Below are positions 6,494 to 12,562 of a stretch of 14,060 nucleotides of DNA, piece after piece. How positions within the stretch are numbered: position 1 is the stretch's first letter; every line of letters begins with the position of its first letter. The stretch is from Deltaproteobacteria bacterium. Its GTDB lineage: Bacteria > Myxococcota > Myxococcia > SLRQ01. The stretch covers positions 1 to 14,060 of the forward strand of contig SKWY01000480.1 of NCBI GenBank assembly GCA_007128675.1, read 5' to 3'. Under the pieces are notes generated by a model. The model searched no databases and was not told the DNA's origin. It saw nothing but the letters and a program-made list of their open reading frames with translations. Both the position numbers and the translations under genes were made by a program.

Positions 6494-7063
6494 TCACCGC
6501 CTTCGCATCGCCCGCTCCACCTCCCGATCGGCCTCCCGTTTCTTGATGTCCTCTCTGCGGTCCGGAGCCCGCTTTCCAACGCAAAGACCCAGCTCCACCT
6601 TCACCCAGGGGCCGCGAAAATGGATATCCAGCGGCACGAGGCTATAGCCCTTGCGCTCCAAGCTCCCAATCAGCCTCTCGATCTGCTCTCGCCGCAGAAG
6701 CAGCTTTCTTGGCCGCCCAGGCTCGTGCTGCGCGTGGGGACCTGCAGCCTTGTACGGCCCAATATGCAGGTTTACGAGCACGACCTCACGAGAACGAATA
6801 GTGGCGTACGCATCACTGATTTGGGCCTTGCCCTCTCGAACGGCCTTGACCTCGGTACCCGTCAGCACGAGCCCGGCCTCGATGGTATCCTCGACCTTCC
6901 AGCGCCGGAGAGCGGCTCGGTTCTTGGCAACAATCCGCACCTCTTGTTTTTTCCTCGAGCCATCCTGACCCGAGGCCTTCGAGCCCTGCCGACCGGCCTT
7001 GCCCGGGGACTTGCTCTCCTTGCCAATCACGGCGGGGGTCTTGCTCCTCGATCTTCCGCTCAC
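6494..7063 (-). CDS. smpB: SsrA-binding protein SmpB with basic N-terminal extension
   Basis: SmpB binds tmRNA and brings it to stalled ribosomes for trans-translation. The conserved core starts near residue 43 (RIVAKNRAALRRW). It includes GLVLTGTEVKAVREGKAQISDAY (64-86), NLHIGPYKAAG (98-108), the KLLLRREQIERL helix (120-131) and the KGYSLVPLDIHFRGPWVKVELGL strand pair (138-160). It ends in the usual basic tail (KREADREVERAMRRR), which reaches into the decoding centre. The roughly 42 residues before the core (SGRSRSKTP, KESKSPGKAGRQGSK and so on) are unusually long and are rich in Lys, Arg, Ser and Gly. The start is GTG at 7061-7063, overlapping the panC stop as GTGA, with GGGAG seven bases upstream inside panC. 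This arrangement indicates translational coupling. Confidence 0.93.
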   Translation of the reverse strand: MSGRSRSKTPAVIGKESKSPGKAGRQGSKASGQDGSRKKQEVRIVAKNRAALRRWKVEDTIEAGLVLTGTEVKAVREGKAQISDAYATIRSREVVLVNLHIGPYKAAGPHAQHEPGRPRKLLLRREQIERLIGSLERKGYSLVPLDIHFRGPWVKVELGLCVGKRAPDRREDIKKREADREVERAMRRR

Positions 7064-7941
7064 GTTGCAACTCCCACCGCCGCGTTGTCTATCAGACGCA
7101 CCGCTCCTTCCGTACCCTCGATGAAGGCGGCTACCAGCAGCCTAGCATCAGGAGCAGCGATGACATCATCCTCGAGGGGCTCCATGGTGTCGGGATCGGC
7201 GATGGCGACATAGTCCACCTCGTCGGCGGCCGACTCGACCACCTGCCGGCAAGACCCAACAAGCGACGATACGGCTCGCTCACCATCGCCAAAGGCGGCC
7301 TGAGCCGCTCGAATTCCCTCGACCAGACAGACCGCGCGCTTTCGAGCTTCTTCGCTCAACAAAGAGTTTCGAGAGGAAACGGCAAGGCCGTCGGGCTCGC
7401 GTACCGTGGGAACACCTTCTATGCGTAGCCCCATATCGAGATCACGAACCATGGTTCGAATCGCTACTAGCTGCTGAAAATCCTTCTCCCCGAAGAAGGC
7501 AACGTCTGGCCTCACGAGATTGAAGAGCCTCGCCACGATTGTAGTCACGCCGCGAAAATGCCCCTTCCTCTTGGCTCCGCAAAAATGCCTCGTGGCATCA
7601 TCGACTGAAACCCAGGTCTGGAAACCCTCGGGATACATCTCCTTCGAGACGGATGGAGCGAAGACGAGATCCACCCCCGCCTTCTTGCACACGCCAATAT
7701 CACCATCGAGATCACGGGGGTACCTGTCTAGGTCCTCGTCGGGGCCGAACTGGGCTGGGTTCACGAATACCGTTGCCACGACGTAGCTTGCCTCGGCTCT
7801 CGCCTTTCCGATTAGAGCCTCGTGCCCAGCGTGCAAGTAGCCCATGGTGGGTACTAGCGCCACCGTGTGGCCGGCGGCTCGAGCCCCGAGGCAAGCTCTC
7901 GTGCAGTCGTGGCGTGTATCTACAACCGTGGGCTGGTTCAT
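7060..7941 (-). CDS. panC: Pantothenate synthetase
   Basis: PanC joins pantoate and beta-alanine with ATP to give pantothenate, through a pantoyl-adenylate intermediate, in the cytoplasm. The 293-residue length is normal. Family motifs are all present: VPTMGYLHAGH (30-40) with the HxGH-type pair H37/H40, FVNPAQFGPDEDLDRYPRD (59-77), HFRGVTTIV (128-136), FFGEKDFQQL (149-158) and the KMSKS-like region REPDGLAVSSRN (181-192). It follows panB with a 95-bp gap and ends in a four-base overlap with smpB. The ATG at 7939-7941 has only a weak AGGA upstream. With panB it covers two steps of pantothenate synthesis; ketopantoate reductase and aspartate decarboxylase must lie elsewhere. Confidence 0.97.
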   Translation of the reverse strand: MNQPTVVDTRHDCTRACLGARAAGHTVALVPTMGYLHAGHEALIGKARAEASYVVATVFVNPAQFGPDEDLDRYPRDLDGDIGVCKKAGVDLVFAPSVSKEMYPEGFQTWVSVDDATRHFCGAKRKGHFRGVTTIVARLFNLVRPDVAFFGEKDFQQLVAIRTMVRDLDMGLRIEGVPTVREPDGLAVSSRNSLLSEEARKRAVCLVEGIRAAQAAFGDGERAVSSLVGSCRQVVESAADEVDYVAIADPDTMEPLEDDVIAAPDARLLVAAFIEGTEGAVRLIDNAAVGVAT

Positions 7942-8036
7942 GGAAGGCTCGTCCTACGACGTCACGGGCTCACCTGCAAGTCCGGCACGAGGAGTGCGGA
8001 CCAAGGCGTCCGGATTCCGCGATCATCGAGTGGTCG

Positions 8037-8966
8037 TTACTTGGCGACCTTCCCCGACCCATACACCTGGTCCGGTTCCTTGGAAAGAGAGCCGCCGCCA
8101 CCCTTCCCATCCAATACGCGTATGGCCCGCCCCCCGGGCACCTCATGAAGACGGCCCGGCACCTTTTCCTTGAAGCTGTGCTCTCTTGCGGGGAAAGCAT
8201 TGGAACGGACCTCGAGCACATATTGCTCGGCAGCCGCCTTCATCGTCCCGTAGCCGTCGGCGTACCGCTTCAAGAACCTGGGCGCGAAGTCGGGGTTGAA
8301 GCCCAGAAGATCGTAACAGACGAGCACCTGACCGCTGCAGCCCGCCCCAGCTCCGATCCCGATAGTTGGTATCGAAAGGATCCCGGTAACCTCCTTTGCC
8401 AGCTCTTCCGGGACGCACTCGAGCACGATGCAGTAGCAGCCCGCTTCCTCCAAGGCGCGGGCATCCTCGATTAGGGCCCTGGCCGCCTCGACCCCACGTC
8501 CTTGGACTCCGTAGCCGCCCAGCTTGTGGATCGATTGGGGGGTCAGACCTATGTGGCCCATCACCGGAATGCCCGCACGAACTACCCTACGCACCACATC
8601 CGCAAAATCGGCGCCGCCCTCCAGCTTGACGGCCTCCGCGCCGCCCTCGGCCACGAGCCTTCCAGCGTTTCTCACCGCATCGTCGATGCCGGCCTGATAG
8701 GACATGAATGGCATATCCGCGACCACATGCGCTCGTTTCGCGCCCCGCCTTACGGCCGCCGAGTGGTAGACGATATGATCGAGGGTAACGGGAATCGTCG
8801 AGTCATGCCCTTGCACGACCATGCCGACAGAGTCTCCAACCAAGATGGCATCCACACCAGCATCTTCCATGATGCGAGCCATCGTGGCGTCATAGGCGGT
8901 GACCATGACCACCTTCTCGCCAGAGGAGTACATGCCTTGCAATGTTCGGATGGTAACCTTCTTCAC
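8037..8966 (-). CDS. panB: 3-methyl-2-oxobutanoate hydroxymethyltransferase
   Basis: PanB transfers a one-carbon unit from methylene-tetrahydrofolate to 2-oxoisovalerate, giving ketopantoate, the committed step to pantothenate. Marks include MVTAYDATMARIMEDAG (21-37), GDSVGMVVQGHDSTIPV (44-60) with the Mg-binding D45, ADMPF (83-87) with D84, KLEGG (114-118), MGHIGLTPQS (136-145), VLECVPEELA (181-190) with the expected catalytic E183, and IGIGAG (202-207). The conserved part ends near EHSF (262-265). A 44-residue Gly/Lys-rich tail follows, longer than in most PanB proteins. The start is GTG at 8964-8966 with GGAGGT about five bases upstream, a strong site that favours this start. Confidence 0.96.
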   Translation of the reverse strand: MKKVTIRTLQGMYSSGEKVVMVTAYDATMARIMEDAGVDAILVGDSVGMVVQGHDSTIPVTLDHIVYHSAAVRRGAKRAHVVADMPFMSYQAGIDDAVRNAGRLVAEGGAEAVKLEGGADFADVVRRVVRAGIPVMGHIGLTPQSIHKLGGYGVQGRGVEAARALIEDARALEEAGCYCIVLECVPEELAKEVTGILSIPTIGIGAGAGCSGQVLVCYDLLGFNPDFAPRFLKRYADGYGTMKAAAEQYVLEVRSNAFPAREHSFKEKVPGRLHEVPGGRAIRVLDGKGGGGSLSKEPDQVYGSGKVAK

Positions 8967-9208
8967 GGTTTACCTCCATCGGGGCGTCTATTGGCGCCCG
9001 AGCCTGATTTCTTCGCCGAGCCATGCGCTCAATACTCGCGTCCCGGGCTCTAGGGCTCCAGGCGCCGCACCGTCGGCAACTAGCAAAACTATCGCAGGCG
9101 GGAGCCGATGTCACCTAATGCAAATGAGACCAAGCGGACTGGGCGTCGCTTTCTCGAGCCGTGAAGAGGGCTCTCACGGTCGAGCCGAACGCGATCATGC
9201 GGCGCTAC
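8967..9208. other. Gap between the deoxynucleoside kinase gene and panB
   Basis: No gene is visible in these 242 bp. They hold the panB ribosome binding site at the left end and a strong hairpin at 9153-9184 shortly after the kinase stop codon. I see no clear minus-strand promoter for panB, so whether panB is read through from the kinase gene is open. Confidence 0.45.
9153..9184 (-). terminator. Strong hairpin after the deoxynucleoside kinase gene, no T-run
   Basis: The left arm CTCGA(G)CCGTGA(A)GAG pairs with the right arm CTCTCACGGTCGAG: about fourteen pairs with two one-base bulges. It begins 24 bases after the kinase stop. The minus strand continues AAAGCG rather than a T-run, so it is not a standard intrinsic terminator. 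It may instead be a transcript 3'-end or processing structure. Confidence 0.4.
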
Positions 9209-9898
9209 TCAACCCTTGGGTTCCGAAAGGACCGGCTCGGGCATCGCGGTTCCCTTGCGGGATATCTGCGGGACGTAATGTTTGGTTCCGCCCCGAAGAG
9301 CCTGAATCTCGCGCACTAGGGCGTCCATGTCCTCTCGAGCGTCTCGAAGGTCTATATCGCTTGTGTTCACGACCAATAGGGGCGTGTCATCGTAGCGAAA
9401 GAAGAACTCGTTGTAGGCCTCGCATAGGGCCCTAAGGTACCCGGCATCGAAGTTGCGTTCAAAGGGACGTCCCCGCGCTCGTATCCGATCGAGCAGTACA
9501 TCTTGCCTAGCTTGAAGGTAGATGACGAGATCGGGTTTTGGCACTCTTGTGCCAAGAGCCTCGTACACCCGGTCGTAGAGGGCTATCTCCGCCCCGCTTA
9601 GAGTGAGGCTGGCGAAGATTCGATCCTTTGCGAACAAGTAGTCACTCACTGTGATCTTGGCGAAGAGCTCCTGTTGAGCGAGCCTTTCTTGCTGCTTGAA
9701 TCGAGAGAGCAGAAAGAAGAGCTGGGTTTGGAAAGCGTACTTGTCGCGATCGGTGTAGAAGTCGGCGAGAAAGGGGTTCTCCTCCACGATCTCGAACACG
9801 CTGCGCCCGCTAAAGCGCTTGGCAAGCGCACGAGTGAGCGTTGTCTTCCCGACACCGATAGGACCTTCGACCACGATGTATTGAGGGCGCTTGTTCAT
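9209..9898 (-). CDS. Deoxynucleoside kinase (dCK/dGK/dNK family)
   Basis: This cytoplasmic kinase phosphorylates deoxynucleosides with ATP for nucleotide salvage. Numbering from the ATG at 9896-9898, the P-loop is EGPIGVGKTTL (11-21), followed by the substrate-site EENPFL (39-44). Then come QTQLFFLLSRF (57-67), the family's VSDYLFAKDRIFASLTL (84-100) and PDLVIYLQA. The lid region is RGRPFERNFDAGYL. The length of about 229 residues fits bacterial dAdo/dGuo/dCyd kinases; the preferred base cannot be read with confidence. I choose the ATG because MNKRPQYIVVEGPIG is the usual N-terminus. An in-frame GTG at 9917-9919 adds seven residues, and neither has a strong ribosome binding site. It is the first gene of the minus-strand run leading to panB, panC and smpB. 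Confidence 0.93.
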   Translation of the reverse strand: MNKRPQYIVVEGPIGVGKTTLTRALAKRFSGRSVFEIVEENPFLADFYTDRDKYAFQTQLFFLLSRFKQQERLAQQELFAKITVSDYLFAKDRIFASLTLSGAEIALYDRVYEALGTRVPKPDLVIYLQARQDVLLDRIRARGRPFERNFDAGYLRALCEAYNEFFFRYDDTPLLVVNTSDIDLRDAREDMDALVREIQALRGGTKHYVPQISRKGTAMPEPVLSEPKG

Positions 9899-10028
9899 GC
9901 GACTGGGAGTCTGGCACACCCAGCCGCCGAGTCAAAGGGTCTAGATCATCACTTCTGAATTCTTCCCGTCGAAAGGGCATGCCCTCCATCCTCGTCGAGG
10001 AAGAGGCGGCGCCATTGCTCGACGATCC

Positions 10029-10047
10029 AGGCCATCAGACTTGGCCT
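10029..10047. promoter_or_regulatory. Operator-like inverted repeat at the 10108 gene promoter
   Basis: AGGCCA (10029-10034) and TGGCCT (10042-10047) are exact reverse complements with seven bases between. The right arm ends on the first base of the -35 box. This is a usual place for a transcription factor site, but no regulator gene is seen nearby. Confidence 0.4.
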
Positions 10048-10075
10048 TGACAGTACAAGTATGGCAACGTAGCGT
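10047..10075 (+). promoter_or_regulatory. Sigma70-type promoter for the gene at 10108
   Basis: A consensus -35 box TTGACA (10047-10052) is followed by a 17-base spacer and a weak -10, TAGCGT (10070-10075). Transcription would start near 10082, about 26 bases before the ATG. Confidence 0.55.
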
Positions 10076-10107
10076 GCATTCGTTCTGAACGACCCGGGAG
10101 GGGAGAA

Positions 10108-10416
10108 ATGACAGATCGCCACCACCGGAGCCTTTCGACCACCGCTGTCACCGTTGGCGACGAGATCGAGGATGAAGCCGCCGGCCAGGTCGAGCCGGAA
10201 ACTGATCGCTTTGGGGCTGGGGACGACCTCTATCCTCTAGCTCTCTTGAAGATCGTCATGGCGATGAAAAAGCCCGATCCCTCGGAGTCTGTCCATTTCG
10301 AGGATATTCTAGACAGGATTCTCGATGACATGGTCATCGATCGGGATGACTTCCTTCGGTATGTACAGCGGAACATGGCTCGCCTCGTCACCGCCGCCAG
10401 GGAAGGCAAGTACTAG
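10108..10416 (+). CDS. Small acidic protein of unknown function
   Basis: I do not recognise this 102-residue product. The first 40 residues are polar and acidic (EIEDEAAGQVEPETDRFG) and likely disordered. From about residue 41 it becomes helical-looking: LYPLALLKIVMAMKKPD, then FEDILDRILDDMVIDRDDFLRYVQRNMARLV. It has no signal peptide, membrane segment or cysteine, so it is probably cytoplasmic. It is supported as a real gene by a strong ribosome binding site (GGGAGGGGAG close before the ATG), a TTGACA promoter with a short leader, and its position as the only gene in this gap. It runs on the plus strand between two minus-strand blocks, is divergent from the kinase gene and converges on rsmA. 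The upstream inverted repeat suggests control of its own. Confidence 0.72.
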   Translation: MTDRHHRSLSTTAVTVGDEIEDEAAGQVEPETDRFGAGDDLYPLALLKIVMAMKKPDPSESVHFEDILDRILDDMVIDRDDFLRYVQRNMARLVTAAREGKY

Positions 10417-10582
10417 GGAGGACAGCTCTGGGTGCACCCTCCTGCCCTGTGCTACTGAAAGCGGGCCGAAAGGTGCGCGCTGGCCGTGTTGCTTCCCAGT
10501 GTCGACGGCCCGTGGCCGAGTGGCGAGTGGACCAACGAGCTTGTCTCACCGAATCCAAGCAATGACAGGCTCGAGCGAGACG

Positions 10583-11452
10583 TCACCTTTGGCTCTCGAC
10601 TATTGCCCTAGAGATACGCGCGAACCCAGCAATCGGTATCGTCTCGGGACGAGCGTTGGGATCTAGCTCCACCCGCCGCAGCAGGCTATCCAGCGATTCG
10701 ACTGGCGCCACCCCCGAGGACTTCAGCGTGTTTCGGATCGTCTTCCGGCGCTGTGAGAAGGCCCCACGCACCACCTGCCGAAAGACCATGGAGTCCCCCG
10801 GATCGGCAAGAGGGCGCCCACGCGGATCCAGACGAATCACCGAGCTTGCGACACTTGGCGGCGGAAAGAAAGAGCCGGCGGCAATGTCGAAAGCAACCCG
10901 GATTTCAGCCCACATCTGCGCATGAACCGACATCACCCCGTAATCCTTCGTCCCTGGCACCGCGACCAAACGATCGGCCACCTCTTTCTGGACGGTTATC
11001 ACGGCTCTATCCAGGTGCTCACGCTGATCCAGGATGTTGAAGAGAATGGGAGAGGTGAGGTGATAAGGAAGGTTGCCGGCTAGCAGCACGCGCCTGCCGG
11101 CTGCTCCCAAAGCAGGCAGGTCGACCTTCTTCGCGTCCGCCGCCATGACACGCACAGCGGAATTGCCATCGAAGATGTCCTCGAGAACCGCAACGAGATC
11201 ACGATCACGCTCGATCGCAATGACCTCGGCACCGGTGGAGGCAAGCCTCGAGGTCAAATGCCCCAAACCAGCGCCGAGCTCGACGACGAGGTCGTCTGGC
11301 GACGCCTCCAAGGCCGCCGCGATTCGGTCTAGCACCGCGCCGTCTCGAAGAAAGTTCTGTCCCCAAGCCTTCTTCGGTCGAAGCCCGTGAGCACGCAGCA
11401 TCGTCTCGGGCGAGGGAAGGCGTTGGGTGGAAACTGAGTGACTGTGTCTCAA
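10583..11452 (-). CDS. rsmA: 16S rRNA dimethyladenosine transferase (RsmA/KsgA)
   Basis: RsmA dimethylates two neighbouring adenines near the 3' end of 16S rRNA with S-adenosylmethionine, a late step and check in small-subunit assembly. Numbered from the TTG start, visible motifs are KKAWGQNFL (27-35), the SAM-binding VELGAGLGHLT (57-67), EVIAIERD (76-83), AADAKKVDL (104-112) and the catalytic GNLPYHLTSPILF (126-138). The C-terminal part has GAFSQRRKTIRN, as usual. I choose the TTG at 11450-11452: it overlaps the tsaD stop as TTGA and has GGAGG five bases upstream. An in-frame ATG at 11462-11464 would add four residues, but that ribosome binding site lies after it. Confidence 0.95.
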   Translation of the reverse strand: MRHSHSVSTQRLPSPETMLRAHGLRPKKAWGQNFLRDGAVLDRIAAALEASPDDLVVELGAGLGHLTSRLASTGAEVIAIERDRDLVAVLEDIFDGNSAVRVMAADAKKVDLPALGAAGRRVLLAGNLPYHLTSPILFNILDQREHLDRAVITVQKEVADRLVAVPGTKDYGVMSVHAQMWAEIRVAFDIAAGSFFPPPSVASSVIRLDPRGRPLADPGDSMVFRQVVRGAFSQRRKTIRNTLKSSGVAPVESLDSLLRRVELDPNARPETIPIAGFARISRAIVESQR

Positions 11453-12462
11453 CCGAGCCTCCATGCGGGATCGGGTTCCAAGTCGTCACCATCTACCTGG
11501 CCGGCCAGATAACGGGGATGGGCCGCCGCCGCAATCATCGCCGCGTTATCCGTGCAAAGCCCCATGGACGGCACGAAGAGCCTCACTCCCGCGGCCCTTG
11601 CGCTCCTTGCCATCTTTTCGCGAAGACGTCCGTTCGCGGCAACTCCACCGGAGAGTAATAGCCTATCGAGATTGGCGGCCTTCACCGCGGCAAGTGATTT
11701 TTCCACGAGACTGTCGACTATGGCCTCCTGCACCGAAGCGCAGAGATCGGATAGCCCAGATCCCACGGGCACGCCGTTTTTCTCGACGTGCTGACGAACA
11801 GACGTCTTCAAACCGCTGAAGGACAGGTTGAGGCCCCGGCCTCGCATGGCGCGCGGGAAAGCATGCGCGGCCGCATCGCCACCTATTGCCAACTCTTCGA
11901 TCGCCCTACCTCCAGGGTATGGAAGCCCAAGCAGCCTCGCAACCTTGTCGAAAGCTTCTCCGGCCGCATCATCGAGCGTTCTCCCAAGCAGCCTATAGAG
12001 GGGCGGCTGTCCAGCCTCCACTCGAAAGATGCTCGAGTGCCCTCCGGAGACGACGACGCCAACGAAAGGTGGCTCGATTTCCTCCTTCTCCAGGTTGATT
12101 GCCGAAAGGTGCCCCTCCAAATGGTTGACCGCCACGAGCACGGAGGAAGAGGCCGCGCACAGCCCCTTGGCTGTCTGCACCCCCACCAGCAGAGCTCCAA
12201 TCAGACCGGGCCCGGCGGTAACAGCTATGCAATCGATGTCGCAGAGCTCAACCCCGGCATCCGACAAGACGGCATCGACGGTGGGAAGCAGCTTCGCCAA
12301 ATGATCCCTGGAAGCAAGCTCGGGCACGACTCCCCCAAAGGCAGCGTGCAGGTCCACCTGACTATGCACCCGGCTGGCCAACAACCGCCGGCCCCCACGA
12401 ACAACCGCAGCCGCCGTTTCGTCGCAAGAGGTCTCCAACCCCAATATCAGCTCTTCGCTCAT
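11449..12462 (-). CDS. tsaD: tRNA N6-adenosine threonylcarbamoyltransferase
   Basis: TsaD, with TsaB and TsaE, moves the threonylcarbamoyl group onto A37 of tRNAs that read ANN codons (t6A). From the ATG at 12460-12462 the product is 337 residues, the same as E. coli TsaD, and starts MSEELILGLETSCDETAAAVV as expected. Metal ligands are in place: H114 and H118 in VNHLEGH, and D305 in GLCTDNAAMIA. Other marks are SGGHSSI (139-145), the AGEAFDKVARLLGLPYPGG segment, LSFSGLKT and LLSGGVAANGRLRE. An ATG further upstream (12526-12528) would add 22 residues of unlikely sequence. The stop overlaps the rsmA start by four bases, so the two are probably translationally coupled. TsaB and TsaE are not in the window. 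Confidence 0.97.
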   Translation of the reverse strand: MSEELILGLETSCDETAAAVVRGGRRLLASRVHSQVDLHAAFGGVVPELASRDHLAKLLPTVDAVLSDAGVELCDIDCIAVTAGPGLIGALLVGVQTAKGLCAASSSVLVAVNHLEGHLSAINLEKEEIEPPFVGVVVSGGHSSIFRVEAGQPPLYRLLGRTLDDAAGEAFDKVARLLGLPYPGGRAIEELAIGGDAAAHAFPRAMRGRGLNLSFSGLKTSVRQHVEKNGVPVGSGLSDLCASVQEAIVDSLVEKSLAAVKAANLDRLLLSGGVAANGRLREKMARSARAAGVRLFVPSMGLCTDNAAMIAAAAHPRYLAGQVDGDDLEPDPAWRLG

Positions 12463-12562
12463 GGGACCCAATGGCAAAAAAGCGCCGGGCCACGTACCCA
12501 AGACGGGCCCGCGGCTCCATGGCTCCATCCATCAACCAAACAGTCTGTATTCGTGGGCAATT

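Noticed and set aside
7653..8474. Long plus-strand open frame
   Set aside because: It is antisense to panC and panB, whose motifs are complete; the translated product is Pro/Arg-rich and unlike a protein family.
10417..10582. Terminator in the gap between the 10108 gene and rsmA
   Set aside because: The palindrome GGGTGCACCC (10430-10439) and the short stem CGGCC-CGT-GGCCG near 10507 lack T-runs and are within what GC-rich DNA gives by chance.
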